Under the pieces are notes generated by a model. That model was not told the DNA's origin. It did no database searches and saw only the letters and a list, made by a program, of their open reading frames with translations. The translations under genes were made by a program, and so were the position numbers. A stretch of 5,705 bases of DNA, taken from assembly GCA_023257755.1 (NCBI GenBank), contig JALRBM010000012.1, positions 1 to 5,705 on the forward strand. The letters are read 5' to 3'. Positions 5,634-5,705 of this stretch are shown piece by piece. Numbering within the stretch: the stretch's first letter is position 1; the number at the start of each line of letters is the position of its first letter. Source of the DNA: Candidatus Saccharimonadia bacterium (GTDB lineage Bacteria > Patescibacteriota > Saccharimonadia > Saccharimonadales > Saccharimonadaceae).

Positions 5634-5705
5634 TGGAGGGTCCAGTGGGGCTTGAACCCACGACACCCTGCTTAAAAGGCAGGTGCTCTAACCAGCTGAG
5701 CTCTG
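5634..5705 (-). tRNA. tRNA-Lys(UUU), 5' end beyond window edge
   Basis: Read on the minus strand: D-stem GCTC/GAGC with a nine-base loop containing GG; anticodon stem CCTGC/GCAGG with loop CTTTTAA (anticodon TTT at 5676-5674, decoding AAA and AAG lysine codons); variable loop GTGTC; T-stem GTGGG/CCCAC with loop TTCAAGC; acceptor 3' strand TGGACCC; then T and an encoded CCA (5636-5634). Only acceptor positions 6 and 7 (C, A) are visible at the 5' side and both pair correctly; positions 1-5 are missing. Two unusual points: position 8 is G in place of the nearly universal T, and the discriminator base 73 is T, whereas bacterial tRNA-Lys usually has A. All stems are intact, so it looks functional. 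Confidence 0.92.

Noticed and set aside
1..5705. CRISPR arrays, insertion sequences, integrase sites at the tRNA
   Set aside because: No repeated direct units, terminal inverted repeats or transposase/integrase fragments were seen, and no duplicate of the tRNA 3' end was found in the window.

Overview
The window looks like chromosomal DNA of a small-genome bacterium, tentatively of the Candidate Phyla Radiation (Patescibacteria) and possibly a Saccharibacteria-like lineage. The hints are a compact minus-strand cluster (YebC, S51 peptidase, RuvC, class A penicillin-binding protein), a short GFTLIE-type prepilin and near-absent intergenic space. No marker gene fixes the taxonomy, so this placement is inference. 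TGA acts as a normal stop (it ends the peptidase gene inside the ruvC start), which argues against UGA-recoding relatives such as Gracilibacteria.

Layout. Positions 1-3680, minus strand, in transcription order: yebC-family translation factor (3680-2958), S51-family (PepE-like) serine peptidase (2935-2297), ruvC (2300-1818, ATGA overlap with the peptidase), and a class A penicillin-binding protein (1800 to beyond position 1, C-terminus cut off). The gaps are 22, -4 and 17 bases, so this is probably one transcription unit driven from an extended -10 promoter near 3705-3713. Two genes inside it, the peptidase and the PBP, lack a Shine-Dalgarno sequence. Each instead has a -10-like hexamer exactly six bases before its ATG, the geometry expected for leaderless transcripts.

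Positions 3681-3849 form a divergent intergenic region with candidate promoters in both directions and an 8-bp inverted repeat. Positions 3850-5034, plus strand, encode a membrane family-2 glycosyltransferase closely resembling hyaluronan synthase/NodC in its motifs. It converges, with an 8-base gap, on a minus-strand type IV pilin-like gene (5495-5043). Upstream of the pilin, on the same strand, are a strong intrinsic terminator (5599-5622) and a tRNA-Lys(UUU) whose first five bases lie beyond the window end.

Together the genes cover translation (YebC, tRNA-Lys), Holliday-junction resolution (RuvC), peptide turnover, peptidoglycan synthesis (PBP) and the cell surface (polysaccharide synthase, pilin). 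No mobile element, CRISPR array or defence system is visible, and I found no clear novel system. The most useful leads are the leaderless-type starts, the hyaluronan-synthase-like enzyme, and two atypical positions in the tRNA.
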